Under the pieces are notes generated by a model. The model was not told the DNA's origin. It ran no database searches and worked only from the letters and a program-made list of their open reading frames with translations. Both the position numbers and the translations under genes were made by a program. Below, piece by piece: positions 12,100-25,011 of a stretch of DNA of 64,000 bases. The stretch's first letter is position 1; the number at the start of each line of letters is the position of its first letter. The DNA comes from Glutinoglossum americanum (Eukaryota; Ascomycota; Geoglossomycetes; Geoglossales; Geoglossaceae), in the NCBI GenBank assembly GCA_020080175.1, contig JAGHQL010000041.1, forward strand, positions 92,125 through 156,124, in the 5' to 3' direction.

Positions 12100-15000
12100 A
12101 TGTCGGGATTTGCAGTTCCTTTCTCTTCAAGCCCTCCAGCTACGCCAGACAGCCATCGTCGCAGTTACGTGTCCAATCCTTCCACTACTCCTGCAGGTCC
12201 TCCGCCACCATCATCCGGCTCCTTCACACCAGCAGGCCCACCACCATCATCTGTTTTTGGTAGTTCGCAGCTAGGTCTTGGTTCTGGCACTGGATCCGGC
12301 TCCGGATACGGAAGACCCTACTCTCCGCCTAAACACAACAAAACGAAGACACTCTTTGCGCCTTCCGGTGTCAGCAAACAGCAGACTGGGCTTGAGTTTG
12401 GTGTGCCTTCAAGGTCGAAGAATGGAACACCGGGTAGACATTTATATAAGCGTCCTGGTTTCGCCTCTAGTAGCAGCCCACCGAGGGATACTGGAAGCGA
12501 TGGCGATGATGAGGACGATTCCATGGCCGACGCGGATGTGGATGAAGCACCTGCCTCTGGTTATGCTGCAAGGAGCATGATAGAGGACAGCATTTCTTCG
12601 AGCCTTCCAAATTTTGCAAGCAGTGCGAGGTCTTCGGCTAGACTAAGCTCAAACAATACCCCAAGAGGCACGAAGAGATCTCGTGGTGGTAGTAATGCGC
12701 GAACTGGACCGATACCATCCCCCTCTCAGCGCGCGAAGAGTAAAGGATCTGCCATTGCCGGCATCATAAGGGACCTCGCGGCTAACTGTGAGCCGGCGTC
12801 GGTCGATGAAAACGACGATGTGATACTTACTACCGAAGACCATGTAATTGGGTTGTATAACCGCTGCCACGGAAACCAAGCAGATGATCTGGATTACCAG
12901 AAGGCGCTCTCCTCTGTTTCAGACGAACTCGTTAGGTTTTGGCAGGGTTCGGACAGTGGAAAATTCCCTGGTATGGGAGGTTTGGATGGAGATGTTATTG
13001 GCATTGGCCCGGATGAGCGAGCCTCTCCCATTGCGAAAGCAACATTCCTCAGTAGTCTCTTACTGCAGTTGCGCCACCCGCCACTCACGAAGCGGTCTAG
13101 TGGCTTACCACAATCAAGCGCCGGTCGCTCTTCGCTCGTGCTTCATTCTCCCAAGTCTTCCAACGTCTTAGGTCGTCCTGTTGCATTGCCGAAGCTCCTC
13201 CTAGACTGGCTCAACACCTTCCACAACCCCTACCCAACAGCCCTGATTGACTTGCAGGCTCACCACCCCAACTCCACAGCTCACCCGGATTTTTGGAATA
13301 CTATCTACTCAGCTTGTCTCCGGGGCAAGATTGATGAGGTGATCCACATTCTCAAAGAGGCGGACTTTTCTTACGCCAAGTCTGCAAAAGACGACGGAGA
13401 GTTAGAATACGGGTATCGAGGCGTGGCGCTCAAGAACATCCAGGTTGCTATTGGCTGGACTATTCAGGTCCTGCAGGAATGCCCGTCTGTCCGGAGTGGT
13501 GACTGGGAGGTACGAGGAGGCTCTTGGGTGATCTTCAGATTGAGGGTTGCCCAGGCGATTGAAGATTTGTCCACTTTCGCGGAGGGCGGGGGCCAGGACG
13601 ACACCTCCATGGCTGATTCTTTCAACTCTTTCTCGGCCGAGAATTTTGGCGTCCGGAGTCTCGAGAGCAATGGCAAATCATCGCTAAGCCACACGGCGAG
13701 GCGAGTAAAGAGTAAGGTGCCATGGACCATCTACCAGAGTCTGAAAGCTATGTATGGAATCCTCATTGGCAGTACGACCGAGATCCTATCGTTCTCGCAG
13801 GATTGGGCGGAGGCAACGATCGCACTTACTGCCTGGTGGGATGGCGAAGAGGACGAGTTTATCCTAAGAAATTCTGCCAGCGGAAATAGGCGTAGTCCTG
13901 GCTTTTCTCAACCACTCGATGGGCCATCAGCGTCGGAGAACTGCACCATATACCATCAGAAATTGGCCTCTGCCTTCAATCGCGTGACAGACATCGCGGA
14001 CGAAGACGCATTTCAAATCAATACTCTCAATCCTATTGAAGTTGGCCTGGCTTCTATCTTCGACGGCGATGTCGAGGGTGTTATTGGCCTGTTACGGGGT
14101 TGGTCCCTCACAATTACCTCCGCTGTCGTGGAGATTGCTGGCTTGGGTGGCTGGCTTGGCTTTCCTGGTGACGGAGATCTCATGATGGGCTTTGACAAGA
14201 GTGATCTCACGGTTTTGAACTTCGGTCAATCAGGGAAGAGCGTCAGCAAAGACGGCATTTTAGTTGAGTATGCCGAGGGCCTATTTCGCCGAAACAAGCT
14301 TGAGGGCGGGCGTAGTAGGGGCTCGGCAGATGCTGGTGAACCTAAGAAGGGGAGAGCTTCTCGAGAAGGGTGGGAAATTGGCGTTCAAGTTCTGGGCAGA
14401 CTTGAAGACTCGGCTCTCGCGAGCAAGAAACTAGGTGACCTCCTCGAGATCCTACCGCTCACTTCGAGCGAGAGAGTAGACAAATTGCTCGATCTTTGCA
14501 ACAAACTTAACCTGGCAAGCCAGGCGTGGAAAATCTCTGAGGTGAGTTGAGCATAATGAACTGTGGTGGCTGCAGCTGATCTCCACCTAGAAACATGCCG
14601 ATTCCCTCGCGGAGGGCTCTCATAACTACGGGGAGGCGCTCATCTATTACGCTCGCGCTCACCATAAAAAGAAGATGAGGAGTATCTTGGACCTTCTGAT
14701 CTCTTATTGTCTTGTACACTCAATTGCTTATCCTCCGGAAGCCGAACTCGACGAAAAACTCAAAACTCTGCTTGCTTCGCCAGCTGAAACTCTCAAGGGG
14801 CTTGCAGAGTCGGATCCAGTTGCCGCTCAACTTCTTGCGATCCATTTGAGCGGGTACGCCACTTTACGCAAGTTCTATAATCTTAGAGACGAAGAAGCCA
14901 ACCTCAAACCCGGAGAGAAACCCAAGCTACGGGAGATGGCCTGCATGAAAGAAGCTGTGGCGGCGCTTCTGGCTGTGGTTTCCAGCTCCACAGACAACAT

Positions 15001-15544
15001 CCACGGTGGGCTCTACGATGAAGATCGGGGGGCTGTTGTTGGCGTTGACGGTCTTATGGCTCTACTAGGAGAGACACTGGTGTTCGTGAATCGTAAGTTG
15101 TGTCATGCTAGCGCCTAAGGATCGAGCTAAACCGTCAACGCAGGGCCTGCGAGTTACCTTACGGTCGCACAATCGGTTTCCATCATGAAAGCCATTGAGG
15201 ACCTCCAAACCACTAGCCCCCGGATCTACGCTCAGTGTGAAGAGTTCTTCCAGTCCACAATATCCTCACAGAATTCCCCTCGAGCTAGCCTTAAGAAGAC
15301 GATATCATCCATGACGTCTGCCAGTAGCTTCTCTCTTGTAGGAAGCTCCATGCTAGGTTCTGAATCCCCCGAGTCAACCGGCAACAGCGGGGTGCTTGTC
15401 AAGGAAGACATTAGGCGAGGCTGGGATTGGCGGAAAGGTATACCCCCAAAGGCGACAGGAGATATGGTGCTGAGGATCTTGAGGCTGGAACTAGCGAAGG
15501 AACTGGCAAAGGTTTGGCTAAGAGAAGATGACGGTTTCTGGTAG
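12100..15544 (+). CDS. NUP85: Nucleoporin Nup85, nuclear pore Y-complex (Nup84 complex) subunit
   Basis: Nup85 is an ACE1-type alpha-solenoid scaffold protein of the nuclear pore coat, bound to Seh1. Exons 12100-14541, 14591-15092 and 15144-15544 (introns 49 and 51 nt) sum to 1114 aa with consistent phases. The N-terminal ~250 residues are low-complexity (repeated TPAGPPP, PSSVFGSS), as in filamentous-fungal Nup85. The helical domain includes LPKLLLDWLNTFHNPYPTAL, DLQAHHPNSTAHPDFWNT and the late ACE1-like segment LPLTSSERVDKLLDLCNKL. I chose ATG 12100 (MSGFAVPF) over 12073 because a 5'-UTR intron with good sites would remove the latter. No disruption is seen. The identification rests on family memory, so a homology search should confirm it. 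Confidence 0.82.
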
Positions 15545-18500
15545 GATCTACGGTGGCTTCTTTGGGAAGTGGGTGGCATATATGGAGCGCATTAACCGAG
15601 CCCTTTGGGCCTTGTAAGGGTATCACATTTTGGAAGTTTTCCCGGGATGGAGGATTCACAACGGAGAAGTAATCAGGGACGCTTCTATTCTCGTGTATGT
15701 AGTGTGCATACGTGCATATATCACTATAGGGGTCAGTGCAGTCAGTCCTGGCTGGTAAAACGCGCATATCATGTTTCATGGGGCCCTGGAAAATTTCCTT
15801 TTAGGATGATTTCTCGAATAGGACAAGGATTCCAAAATCAACGGGTAAAAAATTTTCTACGTAGTATTATAAACTGTGAGTGCCAGGAGCATATATATAT
15901 CGGGGTAAAGCTCCCATAACCTTGGGCAGACTCCCAAGCCCCCAATTATCATCTACCACCACCGCATCAGGCCGCATAGATTCGGGAGTGACTCCCGTAA
16001 CCGTGGGCAACCCCCCTCCCCCCCCTCCCTACGGGAATAATAAAAGAGAAAAGAGAATATATTCTGACATGCGACGGCAGTTCAAGCCAGCAAGCCAAAG
16101 CAAGCCAAACCTTTTTCTTTTCTTTTCTTTTTTTTGTAGCACCCAGGTATAAATAAAAAAAAAAAAAAGAAAAGAGAAAAAAGCCGCGGTACTCCTCCGC
16201 TTGGTGCTCCCCTCCTTGGCGCCCCTGGAATATCGTCTTGGGCTCGCGGGGTGGGGGCGTATTCTGTCCCAGAGCCGGGGCGGTGTAGTGTAGTGTGGTT
16301 GCTGCCGTGCTAGGTGGATCCGAGGCCGGGGGTGTCTTCGGGGTCGTGGGGGGTCTGATGTGAGCTGGAGCTGGGGGGATGGGGGCGGGAAAATGAAATA
16401 AAATATAATGCGAGGCTTGCTGTTTGGTGGCTGGTAGGCGGTGGGTGGCGGCTTGTAGGGGGCATTGTGGGGGTGGGGTGTTGTCTGTGGCTTCTTGCTT
16501 GCGGACACTGGTGTTGATTCGATTGTTGGTGTTCTTTCGGGGGATTGAACGAGGCCGCTGTTTGTCGCCCCTTGCAGCTTTTGCAGCCTCTGTTGCTTCT
16601 TTCCTCCTCTTAGCCTTTTCTCTTTGTAGTTCTTCCTCCGCTCTTGGTTCTTGCTTCTCGTGTAACTCTATTCGCGCAGCCCAACTAACTTCCTAGCAGT
16701 AGTCGCCCGAGGATGCAGTGCCTGTCCGGCCTGCATTTAATTTTTCGGGAGTAGTCCTCACAGACGCCAGATAAGCTCGACTCCCCCATGCGCTGGCGGA
16801 AGTTACTGCGGATAAAGACATCCAAAGTACTACTGAAGAGGTAGACTTTCAGAAGCAGGACCAAATTCTTTCAAAGAATGGCCAGACTTATTTCACACTC
16901 TGATATTACTCTAAAGGATACCCTGACCGAGCGATGTCTGGGAGGCTAAAGACAAGACGACGAGAGGGGACGGAGATATCCGGCACCGCTTGATCTGAAC
17001 GATCCGTCGTGGGTGCTAGAACAGGATGTACCAAGAGACCGAATAGACCGAGCGTGGATCAACTCCCTAAGAAGAATGGGGAGAGTGTTGCGGGGTAAGC
17101 GCCTGAGGTGGTCAGCCAATGTCCAGCAATTTCACCCTACATATGAAAGGTAGAGCACGTAGCTAAGCTTGGGTTTACGGTCTGAGGGTCTGGGTTTGGA
17201 AAGGGATCCGCTGGAAGCTTAATACATTGCTTTAAGCCAGTCCCCGGGGTTAGTTAGCGCTACAGCTGGCGAGGCTTGAACACTCAACCCGGCTTAGTGA
17301 AGCTCTTAAAGCAAGTAACCACCCTCACGCAACCTGTCCTTCTCACCCCCCACCGGCGCATCTCCAGCTCTCCCCCACCGCCGACCCTGCCCATGCCCAG
17401 CCCCTGTGGAAGCAAAAACTCCCGTCCGGGACCAGCCACGAGCAGGGACCGGGAGGATGGACGCACACATCTGCTAGCTCGAAGGACCGGAGCTATACGC
17501 ATGGAGCGGAGAAACGAGACACGAACTGTGCCCGCGGGCACCCCGCCAGGGTCATTCGAGGCACCGGGGATCCGCAGAAGGCGCTGTTAGACGCGAGCGC
17601 TTGGTGGACGCTACTCCGGCCTCCGCTATTCGGTAGAGGCCGCTTTAGCGACACCCCAACCGCAAAAGCAGGCAGTAGAGCCCCCCCCCCCGCGTGGAAC
17701 CGATAATCCCGTTTACGTTTTGGCCGTTCGTAGGACCACCTTCGCTGCCTGCGGTGGCTAGGCGTGTTGCAGGCTCCTGGCGTAAATACTGGTGGCGTGC
17801 TGTTATGTTCTGGGTGCGTTAAGAGGGGCTTTTCGTTGTTGCTGGGAGCCCGTGTAGAGGGCCAGGCTGGATTTCCGACGCTCCACGGGATGGGCTTAGA
17901 TGGGGAGCCGTGTAGTGAGAACGGGTGGCGAGTATGTGTCGCGCTGAGCTCGGCGCTCAATTCCGCCATATTTGGGCTTTTCATCTTCTCACATTGTTGT
18001 TGGTTATACGGAGTAGCGTCTGATCTCGTGAATCCCCCGGTCGCCCACCAGCCTTCATAACCTGCTGGCTGAGGGTGCGAGACCTCCCTAAGCTGACCTG
18101 TGTTACCGTAGCAAAGCCTGCAAACCCACCAATACGGGTGGTACGTCTAGCTGTTAGGGGGCATCGTTCACGGTTTACGACTAGACGTTGCTCGATTTCT
18201 AAAGTGCAAGTGCTTGTTTATACGCGCTAGAGTTACTAGAAGTAGGGGGTACCAGCGAGGTGTGGGGCGAATAGAAAGCGACGAATTGGTGGGTTGGAAA
18301 AAAAGTTTGATTTATGACCTGGATACATGCAGAAAGTGAGGAAACATGCTCGGAAGAAGTGAGAAATTGCGTTGAGAACATGGGTTTGGCCAGATAAGAT
18401 TATCAAGCCTTGTGGCGTCAACATTGGTGGTGTAATGACGTGCCTTCTAAAATGAATGAATTCCTGCTACCCATGGAGCATATTCGGTATTTCGTAGGTA

Positions 18501-18654
18501 GTTGGTGGGATTCATGTGGCGTTTGTAGTCCTTTCCAGATGCCTCCTGGAGTTTCTGATAGTCCTGGGCGCTGCAAAACCCTAGCCATAATGCCATAAGG
18601 CCATAAAACTTATTCGCCCGATCGCCTACTCTGTATGTAAAGAAAATCGCACAG
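15545..18654. other. 3.1 kb intergenic region with low-complexity tracts and possible gene debris
   Basis: Contents are pyrimidine/purine tracts (about 16112-16185), a strand-asymmetric block at 16190-16700 whose minus strand is C/A-rich, and ambiguous short open stretches. One, on the plus strand at about 16955-17150, reads PAPLDLNDPSWVLEQDVPRD and ends in a stop, upstream of which frames break. It may be degraded coding sequence of an unknown gene. Copy 18007-18015 of the TACGGAGTA motif lies here. No complete gene can be supported. Confidence 0.4.
18007..18015 (+). repeat. TACGGAGTA short repeat, copy 1
   Basis: Four exact copies of this 9-mer (either strand) occur in the window: 18007-18015, 21376-21384, 36314-36322 (as TACTCCGTA) and 63917-63925. 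All are in non-coding DNA. About 0.5 copies are expected by chance in 64 kb, so this may be a dispersed-element end or a regulatory word. Confidence 0.45.
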
Positions 18655-20986
18655 CTATCTGGTCAAGTAAGTACTATTTGAAATCTGATCGCCTGTGGTA
18701 TCTTTTGCCGGCTGGTCGTATATCCATTGCGATTCGATAGCCGCGGGTTCCCCTTTCTCCTCTGTATTAACTCGTACCTCAAATCTTAGGTTCTCTTGCT
18801 CGACGTAAACCCGTAATTCGTATTTTATGTTCAAATATTTTTGCCCGATCAACCAGTATCTGCGCCTAGCAGTGAGTCCTGGCGAACTTGGAGTTTGCGT
18901 GTCCTGTCCCAAGTCCGATTCTATCCGGCAAACCACTCTGGAATCGCCTTGGCCCAGGTATTGGGGTAGGCAGTCCGAAGGCAAATTGGACATAACTATG
19001 GTGTCCTCCCAGGCTTTGTCTGGGTCTTTGAAGCCGATCCTCTTCTTATATTCACGAGTGATAGGAACATCCTCCCTGATAACCTCTCCTTTGCGGATAA
19101 ACCAGTCGATTTGATTGGTAACATAAAGTTTGCCGTTCAGCGGGCATTCAACGGGTGTTTGTGCTGCATGCTTGTCCTTGTTGTAGCGGTCATTGAATAG
19201 AATACCATAAGAGGAGCGGCAGCTACGGGTCCGGAAGACGGAAGTGCCATGGCAGATGCGCTGCATACGATCGAGGACAAGGCCTTTGCAGACGGCGAGC
19301 GGGCTATGTTGCTCTGTTAGCACTGTAAGAGAGGCGAAGCTAGGGACATACGGCTCTTCCGGGTCCTTCCTATCAGCCAGTATTTTTATGCCTTGAGGCT
19401 CGTACCTAGCCGTGACTTCGTCCTGGACATACTTGGAGGAACCAAGTCCGCCAGAGAGAACGAGGTATGACTATTTTGCGGTTATTAGTCTTTCCTTTTA
19501 CTATGAGAAACTAGAAGAAAGAAGTGGTAGTGAGGCACCTACCACTTTCAAATCTGGGCTGGTTTGCTGTAGTTTGCCGAGCTCCGAATCGATGAAACGA
19601 AAAATTTTGTTTATCTGCCCATCAAACATGTCTTTGATCTCGTCCCTTACGTCTTATTAGTCACACCAACCCCCCCCCTCCATTAATGCGCCAGGGTGTC
19701 AACTTACACGGTTAGGTATACATTCACATCAGAGTTATTCGGCAGACCAGGCACGGAAAGACTCCAAGACGGGAGTGCACCTGCGTCCCTAAAAGATGCT
19801 TTTATATTTTGAAAGACATGACCTCTCGACATGTGATGAGCGGTGTGTTCTTGCAGACCTTGCTGCAGCCCAGGATGCTCGCGTTTGATGATTCTCAGCT
19901 CCTCTTCTACTTTCTTCTCAAATGCACGGTCGATCTGGACAGAGCCGGCGTAAATAGCTGTAGCAGATGGAACGATCAATGACAAGATCCAGCAATAAGC
20001 TCTACGAGGAGACGGCATGACAAACCTTGAGCTTCGTTAAGTCTAACTAGCTCAACCGCCTTGCCATCAATCTTTTCCACTTTCAGGATGCAGATATCCT
20101 ATGGGAATTAGGTTCATATACAGACTGGGAATATGCAGCAAACGTACGGTTGTGCCCCCCCCAGCATCGCAGACGAGTAGAGCATCATCTTTCTACGGCT
20201 GGTGCTTTAGCCTGAATTTTGTTGTCGTTCTCTGCGATACTGCTGACTCACCTTGTACTGGTGCCCAATTCCCTTTGCCGTGTAGACTGCCGAGGCCTCT
20301 CCCTCGGTCAATCCGATAACTACGGAGCAGTTCTCGCCGGGGTTGAATGTTTGTCTCACAATTCCTTCGAAATCCCGAACTAGGTCATCACGGTCCTTCC
20401 ACATTGTCGGTAAGCTGAATATATATTCAACCTTTGTGGAACTCCAGTCTACCAGCCAAGGGTGGGCTTCTAAATGGGCAATAATGTGGCTGTGCAAGGC
20501 CGTCAAAAAATCCGTGTACCATCCCCTCACACTCCTAATGTCGTACTGCTCGTCTTCGGGGATCTCCCTGTTCGCTTCTATCAGGTGATCCTCATCCAGG
20601 AAAAATTTAAAATACCCTCTGACACTCATTGCAGGACCGATTTCCCCTAGAGGAGGGCAGGCAAAGCCCCAGGAATTGATGTGAAAGTCGCCAGCTCGAT
20701 AAGTGACGAGAGTAGGCACCTTATTTATAATGAATTTCTCAACAGAGGGCCACCGCTGAATCACGACAGGCGTAATGGATTCACCGGGTCCCATCCTGTC
20801 AGGAGAGCAAATCGCGACTCCTGTTGCACAATAATGGTGGACATCAGCCTCTAGCTTAGTGCTTCCTAGCAGCACGTTATGCACGTGCATACCTGTATGG
20901 GTATAACCAAGGTCCACCCCAACAATGACGCGGTCAGGCGGGAGCATCTGCTCTCTATTCTCATCTTCCTCTGACGATATAGTCAT
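18655..20986 (-). CDS. Hsp70/actin-fold ATPase of the divergent fungal Hsp70-like family
   Basis: Members are Hsp70-fold ATPases (HSPA12-like) expanded in filamentous fungi; most lack an assigned client. Exons in coding order are 20986-20252, 20192-20148, 20098-20026, 19957-19708, 19645-19543 and 19470-18655, totalling 2022 nt (673 aa). Introns are 49 to 72 nt and all phases agree. Phosphate-1 is VIVGVDLGYTHTG, where the usual T/S-T is Y-T-H-T. VVIGLTEGEASAVYTAKG matches the E-P-AAA region. Phosphate-2, VCDAGGGTT, is carried by a 45 nt exon. The adenosine motif is LVLSGGLGSSKYV. The start at 20986 is the first ATG; the same frame stays open only a little upstream. The C-terminal ~200 residues replace a canonical substrate-binding domain. 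No lesion is seen. Confidence 0.88.
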
Positions 20987-21894
20987 ACTGCGTTGCTGGG
21001 GGAAAAGACGCCTTAGCCACAACTAGGTAAGAGCAAAAACCATCGGCCCCACTGTTAAGTGATCTAGGAGGACTCAAAACCTATAATCGTTGAAGATGCG
21101 ATGAGGGTGAGACCGTTCGTCTTAAAGAAGGGCGGCGTGGCACGTCTTAGTTGGCTCCAAGCGGGGATCCTACACAAGGATAATGATGGGAGGCATTAGC
21201 CGACGTGCAGCCGTTAGTGATTCCGAGTTCGTGGGATTGGCCCAAGGCTTTCGGGCAGCAAGGGCATCCTCAGCCAATCTCGACAGGCGGCGGTTGCCGT
21301 GCGATCAGGCCGTAGCCCGGGGCTGCTTCTCAAGTATTTGCATCATAGGCCGCCCATGTAGAGAGCACTACGTAGTACGGAGTAAAGGCTTTAGAGGAGT
21401 GACACGATGTGTCGGTGAAATGGCCTCCGAAAACTGACGAGCTTCGCCGCTGTATTCGATGCTATTCCGCCATGGCGGTTTGCCGCTTACAACGTCGCTT
21501 GCCTGCATACCGCCTACCAGAACAACTCGCGAGCCAGTTTCTATAATCCTCCACCAGCAATCCGTGAGCCAGATTCTAAAATTCACCTCACCGTCTCTGT
21601 CTATAACTATGGTAACCAAGATGGCGTCTTTCTATTCTCACCTTCAGATATTCCTTGCGGCAAGGTCGTCAATCCAATTTCGTTGTCCTACTCATTCCTA
21701 TTGTTCCCCCAATCCGCGTCGCCATACGCTATCTCCACAAAAGCGCGCCTGTTCACGTCCCCATCAGCCCTGATGGGCAGGGTACGGAGGCAGATATATC
21801 ATGTAAAGGGAAATGTCACAAGGGTAAATTAGATTTTGTTTGGTACGTGTAATTAACAAGATGTTGTTAGTGTTTCCAGCGCCGATGTACCTGC
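20987..21894. other. Intergenic region upstream of the Hsp70-like gene; no gene seen
   Basis: It lies between two minus-strand genes, so it should contain the Hsp70-like promoter and the terminator of the Clr5-domain gene. It includes a TACGGAGTA motif at 21376-21384, next to a CTCCGAAAACT word that recurs at 30074-30084. I see no coherent coding region. Confidence 0.4.
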
Positions 21895-24158
21895 CTATTG
21901 TAGCGACGACAAGCCCAAGGAGCTTGCCATTGCCTGTGACAGTTCGCTTATCGACGGCAAACTCAGGTAGCTCCTCGAGGGGCCCCTAAACACACTTGAT
22001 GGCAGTGTGCTGACTGCATCTTGCACCATACCTTCAAAACCTTGTTGAATGCGGTCCCCAAGCTTCCGAAGGGAAGATAAGTCTGAGGAGTGGAGCGAGG
22101 AGGCAAGTGTTGGAAGGAGAGCTGCGGCAACGATACTAAGACTCCGCCTTGGTGCGTCTGATTGCAGAGGAGTGTCTGGTGTCTCCTCGGTCTCAGAGTC
22201 CTGCATTTCTGGCAGCTTGACCATCAGGCTCTTTTCGACGAGGTCTCTTGCATAAGAACGTGCTATATTTTGGAATGCCTTTTGTTCGGGGGAGGCGTGG
22301 ATCAAGGTGTTCATCCAAGAGAATGTGTCTAGAAACTGGCACCCGAGCTTCTCGTCGGACTGCTGAGATAGAAACTTCGCTCCGATACGTGCTCGGCGGA
22401 CAAGATCACACTCGGATTTGTCATTCCTAGACGGAGAAGCACCCATAATCATCCAGCATGATGTTATGAGAAGCTCTGCAGCAGATATACCCATGAGCCT
22501 CTCAGCTTGGCCTGCCCATAGCATGGGTTGTAGTTTCGTATACTTTGTTTGACGGCTTTGCCAGCGTTCCCATAGGCAGCAGTATACCCCAATATGTTCT
22601 GCCCAACTTAAGTGCTGGTCATTAGATTGTAGGTTCTTCCACGAGCCAGGTATTGTAGCTGTGCGTTCGAGCTCGCTGGTGCACCATTGTAGGCAAGAGC
22701 GAATACAGGGGTTCTTCATGGAACCGTGCTTGAGCTCAAATGGACCAGGCTCCCGCAGCAGTAGCCGTTCCTGAACTTGGCTCCTACCGATAAAGAGATT
22801 GTCTTGAGGCAGATACCTTAGGGTCTTCTCTTTCACAAGATTCTCGTGGCAACCGAGGCCGCGAGCGAGGCAATGGTATGTTATAATGTCTAGCGAGCGG
22901 GTTTCTTGTGGCAGCTGCGTAAGAAGTCTCTCGTCTGCGAGATCGGATTCCATGGCGACCCTAGTGTGGAAATTTGCCGTAGAATAGTCACGACGGCGAG
23001 TGTAGGTTTCTGCGAGGAGCATTCGGAATAAGAAATTTTCAACATCCGTAGCCGATCTGTGAGGCTCGTGGAGCTTTTGCTCCAGCAGACTTTGGGCAAT
23101 CTCAACCTGGGATGACGTGGTGGCGGAGCGGGCACACGAAACCATTGCTGTAGATGTCACCCATGCTGGTTGGTTAGAGGAGTCCTTTAGTCGCTTCAAT
23201 ATTAGCGCATACAAAGCGAATGAATCCATATCAAACGATAGGGAGAAGAGGAAGTCCGCTGCACGCTTCATGTCTTGAATCTCATCTGGGGAAAACGTGT
23301 CAATAGGACGACTGCTGTCGAGCCGTCTCTCTCGTGGGAATACCCGGCCAACGGAATACTGTTGGCTTGTTGGTCGATCGATATCACCCAACCTCGAGCC
23401 ATTCGAGCCTTCTGAGCGTGGCGGAAGCATGCCCGCATCGCTTGTATCGTTCGGAGTAGTTAGACCACTGTTGTCTCCCAGTGAGCTAGATGTATAAGTG
23501 ACACTATCAGCTCGTCCGCCGACAATGCTAGGAAATGTGCTGCTGGGAGATCTGGCTGTCCGTCCTGATGGCAGGAGATCTTGAGGACTTGGTTTGGGTG
23601 TGTCTGGCGTATCAAACGCTGATCCAAGATCCGCATACGGGTCTTTCGATGACATAAAATCAGATAGCTTCTGGCGCTTCTTTGGCGGGACCGCCGGCTT
23701 TTCGTGCAGGCTCTGTTGTCGCTTCGCAGGGTATGTCTGGGTGATAGATGTCTGAAAAGGATCGCTATCCCCACTTCCTTGGTCGACTCTAGTATCCGAT
23801 GAATGTTGCGATGGGAGTGCATAGCATTCAGGCTTTATGGAATCCTTGCCCGTAATTTTGTGCTTGCGTACGCCCCACTTCTCGAACCGGAAGATATACT
23901 GACGGCGACTGAAACAATTAGCGGTCTGGCCCCGCGTCACGCAACGAAAATGAAAGGTGGAGCTCGGCGGGAGGTAGTTGAGGGGGTATACGAAGGTGCA
24001 AAGCCATGCCTGGCTTTCATCATAGTTATCAAATCATCCAGAACCATATCCCGATACAGTCTGCAGAGCTCCTCTTTGTGCTCTTCCCATTTCTCCGCCG
24101 GAACCGGCTTGGCGCGTTTGGCCGGCGGCCCTTTCCATTGAAGCTGTTGTTGTGGCAT
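21895..24158 (-). CDS. Clr5-domain protein, probably nuclear
   Basis: Clr5 domains occur at the N-terminus of many fungal proteins, named after S. pombe Clr5 in silencing; function here is unknown. Exons 24158-23992 and 23908-21895, joined over an 83 nt intron (phase 2, completing a Ser codon), give 726 aa. Residues 23-73 carry the domain: KWEEHKEELCRLY, then the conserved RRQYIFRFEKWGVRKHK. A basic PPKKRQKLSDF patch may be a nuclear localisation signal. About 150 Ser/Pro/Thr-rich residues follow. The C-terminal ~450 residues are helical, with SFDMDSFALYALIL and a Cys-containing segment resembling the TPR-like C-terminal half of related proteins. The ATG at 24158 is the first and leads directly into the domain. 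Confidence 0.85.
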
Positions 24159-25011
24159 CTTTCGGAATTGCCTTCAAACCGCAAGACAGAGGACATGTAG
24201 GCAAGGCTCTCTTATGTGATCCAGCATCAGTCATTGTTAGTCGTAGTGTAGATGGAAGGCTGAGCGATTGTGCTAGCCAAGACCCCTCCATCATTAAAAA
24301 CTCCAAAATACCAAATTTGGCTTAGCGCTGTGCCCTCGTGCAGTAAATACCTCGATACACTTGGGCGTAAATGATTCAGCTATAACTGTCAAATCGAAAA
24401 ACACCCAGTAACTCCATCTGCTGACACTCCGCCTCTTATGCCTGGTCCTAACCCAAACCGGAGATTGGAATTTCGCCCATCTCTAGCAACCCATCAGTAG
24501 GAAGTACAGAGCACGGTGAAGTTTATCACATTAGCTGTTCTGGCCACCAGGCAAACCCAGGCTGCCACTTCTCACACTCTAGAGGCAAGGCGAAAGCCCT
24601 ACGGCCGCCTCGCCAAGTTGCTTTTCCTGTCGGCACCGACATGAGGCCACCGACACTGTGACCCCACCCGCAGGAACCATACCCAAATTCGGGAATTGGA
24701 ATTTCTAGTTGGGGGGCTGTCTGCATTGCTGGTTCGATGGGCCAGAGACGGCTGGCCTTGTTCGAAGCGAGGCTGCAGCTGTAAACGCGGCAAGGCTTGC
24801 ACCGAGTTTTTGAGGGCAACTATAACCCGAAACGGTATTTGGAAGTCTGTTTTGCCAATTTTTTTTGCTGCCTCGTTCCTGAGTATTTTCTTGTATATAC
24901 GTGACTTAAATTTGGTCCGCGCCTCTCACATATATAAGTATATAAGATGGTCACATCTTTTTGGTAGCGTTTTTCGCGTTAATTCCGGCATCCTCTCTTT
25001 ACTCTCCCCCG
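24159..25011. other. Intergenic; promoter of the Clr5-domain gene on the left
   Basis: No convincing gene. A/T-rich TATATAAG-type words at about 24930-24945 lie 70-80 bp upstream of the ATG at 25012 and could be a TATA element for the small frame there. Confidence 0.4.

Noticed and set aside
16029-16508. 159-codon minus-strand frame through C-rich and poly-T tracts
   Set aside because: The product is low complexity, and the strand has few T residues, so stops are rare by composition.
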